Shown: positions 5,826 through 6,601 of the stretch, piece after piece
Layout of the letters: the number at the start of each line of letters is the position of its first letter
How positions within the stretch are numbered: position 1 is the first letter of the stretch
Source: Sphingomonadaceae bacterium
GTDB lineage: Bacteria; Pseudomonadota; Alphaproteobacteria; Sphingomonadales; Sphingomonadaceae
DNA length: 6,601 nt
Assembly (NCBI GenBank): GCA_019245455.1
Contig: JAFARM010000270.1
Coordinates: 1-6,601, forward strand
Reading direction: 5' to 3'
Program-made: the position numbers and the translations under genes
Notes under the pieces: generated by a model
Database searches by the model: none
The model's input: the letters and a program-made list of their open reading frames with translations, nothing else
Told to the model about the DNA's origin: nothing

Positions 5826-5836
5826 GAGGCCCATCC
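5821..5836 (+). other. Small hairpin in the rpsT leader
   Basis: GGATGG (5821-5826) and CCATCC (5831-5836) are perfect complements around loop AGGC, 35 bases before the rpsT ATG. In other bacteria S20 represses its own translation; whether this hairpin takes part in anything like that is a guess. Confidence 0.3.
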
Positions 5837-5871
5837 ACGGCCCACCGACCGTGACGATTGCCGAGGACCGA

Positions 5872-6135
5872 ATGGCGAATACCCCGCAGGCTGAAAAGCG
5901 CATCCGGCGCAACGACCGCCGCGCCGCGATCAACAAGGCGCGCGTCAGCCGCATCCGCACGTTCGTCAAGAAGGTCGAATCGGCGATCGACGGCGGCACC
6001 GCCGAGGCGGCGCAGGCCGCGCTTGCCGCCGCCCAGCCCGAGCTGATGCGCGGCGTCGCCAAGGGCGTGCTCCACAAGAACACGGTCGCGCGCAAGATGT
6101 CGCGGCTGGCGAAGCGGGTGAAGGCGCTCGCATAA
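5872..6135 (+). CDS. rpsT: 30S ribosomal protein S20
   Basis: The product is 87 residues, the normal S20 length, and highly basic. [20 protein letters not shown] at the N-terminus and [22 protein letters not shown] at the C-terminus are the conserved ends of alphaproteobacterial S20, a helical-bundle protein that binds 16S rRNA near the base of the 30S body. ATG 5872 is the start: GAGGA (5863-5867) lies four bases upstream and the family begins at MAN. An in-frame GTG at 5851 would add seven residues (MTIAEDR) that S20 proteins lack. It sits between mutM and the probable dnaA gene, an order I know from sphingomonads. A probable promoter precedes it and a hairpin terminator follows. Confidence 0.96.
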   Translation: MANTPQAEKRIRRNDRRAAINKARVSRIRTFVKKVESAIDGGTAEAAQAALAAAQPELMRGVAKGVLHKNTVARKMSRLAKRVKALA

Positions 6136-6143
6136 AGCTTAAC

Positions 6144-6162
6144 GTCACAACCGTCATGTGAC
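6144..6162. repeat. Inverted repeat GTCACA-N7-TGTGAC
   Basis: GTCACA (6144-6149) and TGTGAC (6157-6162) are perfect reverse complements separated by seven bases, eight bases after the rpsT stop codon. The spacing suits a dimeric regulator of the CRP/FNR type in general layout, or simply a weak hairpin ahead of the terminator. CGTCAC also occurs at 6236 and 6247. Confidence 0.45.
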
Positions 6163-6166
6163 AACG

Positions 6167-6199
6167 AAGCCGTCCGAGTCGGGCGGCTTTCGTGTCTTT
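6167..6199 (+). terminator. Rho-independent-type terminator after rpsT
   Basis: AAGCCGTCCG (6167-6176) pairs with CGGGCGGCTT (6180-6189) over ten positions with one G-U pair and a three-base loop. A T-rich tail (TTTCGTGTCTTT, ending at 6199) follows, though it is interrupted. It would end the rpsT message and insulate the dnaA gene. Confidence 0.7.
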
Positions 6200-6253
6200 G
6201 CGGTCAACGACTTGGCCTGCACCCTGCGACTCGACCGTCACGCAAGCGTCACT

Positions 6254-6277
6254 AATCAGTCATGGAAAATCAGTCAT
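6254..6277. repeat. Direct repeat AATCAGTCAT, two copies 14 bp apart
   Basis: AATCAGTCAT occurs at 6254-6263 and exactly again at 6268-6277, separated by GGAA. It lies in the AT-richer part of the intergenic region and could be a paired binding site for a regulator. No known operator was recognised. Confidence 0.5.
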
Positions 6278-6351
6278 TTGGCCATGTAGCGGCGGTTTTG
6301 GCGGGTTTGCGTGTCAACGGCTTTATTTAGATTCGCGCAAAGTTTCGCCCC

Positions 6352-6380
6352 TTGATCCCCCCGTTTGGCGGTGGTTAGTG
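6352..6380 (+). promoter_or_regulatory. Tentative promoter for the dnaA gene
   Basis: TTGATC (6352-6357), 17 bases, TTAGTG (6375-6380). The -35 is fair and the -10 poor. If used, it leaves a leader of about 145 bases before the ATG at 6533, containing both hairpins at 6383-6411 and 6446-6465. Confidence 0.22.
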
Positions 6381-6382
6381 AC

Positions 6383-6411
6383 CCCCACGACGGCAGCGAT
6401 GCCGTCAGGGG
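6383..6411 (+). other. Hairpin in the presumed dnaA leader
   Basis: GACGGCA (6389-6395) pairs with TGCCGTC (6400-6406) around the four-base loop GCGA, a GNRA-type loop. CCCC (6383-6386) and GGGG (6408-6411) extend the stem past a small asymmetric internal loop. No T-run follows, so it is not a terminator. Confidence 0.45.
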
Positions 6412-6445
6412 ACGACGGAAAACACGGGTTCGATTCGCTTGCCGA

Positions 6446-6465
6446 CGCGCCGGAAAAACGGCGCG
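6446..6465 (+). other. Second hairpin in the presumed dnaA leader
   Basis: CGCGCCG (6446-6452) and CGGCGCG (6459-6465) are perfect complements around loop GAAAAA, about 67 bases before the ATG. A role in translation control is possible but unproven. Confidence 0.4.
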
Positions 6466-6532
6466 CGGCGATGGGTGGAGACGTGTCGGCGGGGCCGGCG
6501 TCCGGTCAACGCGGGGAGGCAGCACAAGCGAC

Positions 6533-6601
6533 ATGGCGAGCATCTGGTCCGGTCCAGCCGCGACCCCGGCGTCGACGACGATCGACGCGATGTGGGAGAC
6601 G
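6533..6601 (+). CDS. dnaA: Probable start of dnaA, chromosomal replication initiator (cut by right edge)
   Basis: Only 23 codons are visible: MASIWSGPAATPASTTIDAM then WET. They are too few to show a domain. The call rests on position, because rpsT is followed by dnaA on the same strand in many sphingomonads. The tryptophan in IDAMWE would also fit the first helix of DnaA domain I, which often begins with a W near the N-terminus. GGAGG (6515-6519) precedes the ATG at an unusually long 13 bases, so initiation may be weak or regulated. If it is DnaA, it would bind oriC as an ATPase and open the duplex. It could also be another gene; the next hundred bases would decide. Confidence 0.55.
   Translation, partial: MASIWSGPAATPASTTIDAMWET

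Larger units (their letters stand above)
6136..6532. promoter_or_regulatory. rpsT-dnaA intergenic region with clustered GANTC sites
   Basis: No credible gene lies in these 397 bases; an 89-codon minus-strand frame (6543-6274) has no recognisable features. GANTC, the CcrM methylation site of alphaproteobacteria, occurs at 6176, 6228, 6330 and 6432. In the preceding 6135 bases I find it only three times (1838, 5718, 5977). GTCAACG occurs three times (6203, 6313, 6505). The part from about 6250 to 6345 is clearly richer in A and T than the rest of the window. No perfect DnaA box (TTATCCACA) is present. The region most likely holds the dnaA promoter and leader. Confidence 0.6.

Noticed and set aside
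5851..5871. rpsT starting at GTG 5851
   Set aside because: S20 proteins begin MAN, and GAGGA is placed correctly for ATG 5872.
6136..6532. Chromosomal origin oriC
   Set aside because: No TTATCCACA box or cluster of near matches was found on either strand. In alphaproteobacteria oriC is often away from dnaA, so a nearby dnaA is not evidence. GC skew over the genome would be needed.

Overview
The window is a very GC-rich piece of a bacterial chromosome. Gene content, gene order and protein sequence point to an alphaproteobacterium, most likely Sphingomonadales. The anchor is the run ubiB-ubiE (minus strand), mutM-rpsT (plus strand), then a gene that starts 69 bases before the right edge and is probably dnaA. 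Ribosomal protein S20, UbiE and UbiB all read as sphingomonad-type proteins. No transposase, tRNA, rRNA or CRISPR array was found.

Layout from left to right. (1) Positions 1-683, minus strand: the N-terminal 227 residues of a secreted glycoside hydrolase family 31 enzyme, cut by the left edge; it appears to start at TTG. (2) 684-1317: a long divergent intergenic region without a credible gene, filled with a 19-bp tandem repeat and three large palindromes of three sequence families. (3) 1318-2310, plus strand: a cupin-like (Cupin_8/JmjC-type) putative Fe(II)/2-oxoglutarate oxygenase. (4) 2311-2592: a convergent gap holding two more palindromes of the same families. (5) 2593-4895, minus strand: ubiE and ubiB, overlapping by four bases, two ubiquinone-biosynthesis genes in one operon. 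(6) 4955-5770, plus strand: mutM (Fpg), diverging from ubiE across 59 bases. It lacks two of the four zinc-finger cysteines. (7) 5872-6135, plus strand: rpsT, with its own likely promoter and a terminator-like hairpin behind it. (8) 6136-6532: the rpsT-dnaA intergenic region, with direct and inverted repeats, hairpins and four GANTC sites. (9) 6533-6601: probable start of dnaA.

How the parts relate: the right half is housekeeping. It covers quinone synthesis for respiration, repair of oxidised guanine, a 30S ribosomal protein and probably replication initiation. The left half (GH31 plus cupin-like oxygenase, separated by repeats) looks like the edge of an accessory carbohydrate-use locus placed beside it. 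I do not see a convincing new multigene system. The observations most worth following are the paired loss of zinc-finger cysteines in MutM, the crowding of CcrM-type GANTC sites before dnaA, and the nested palindromic repeat families.
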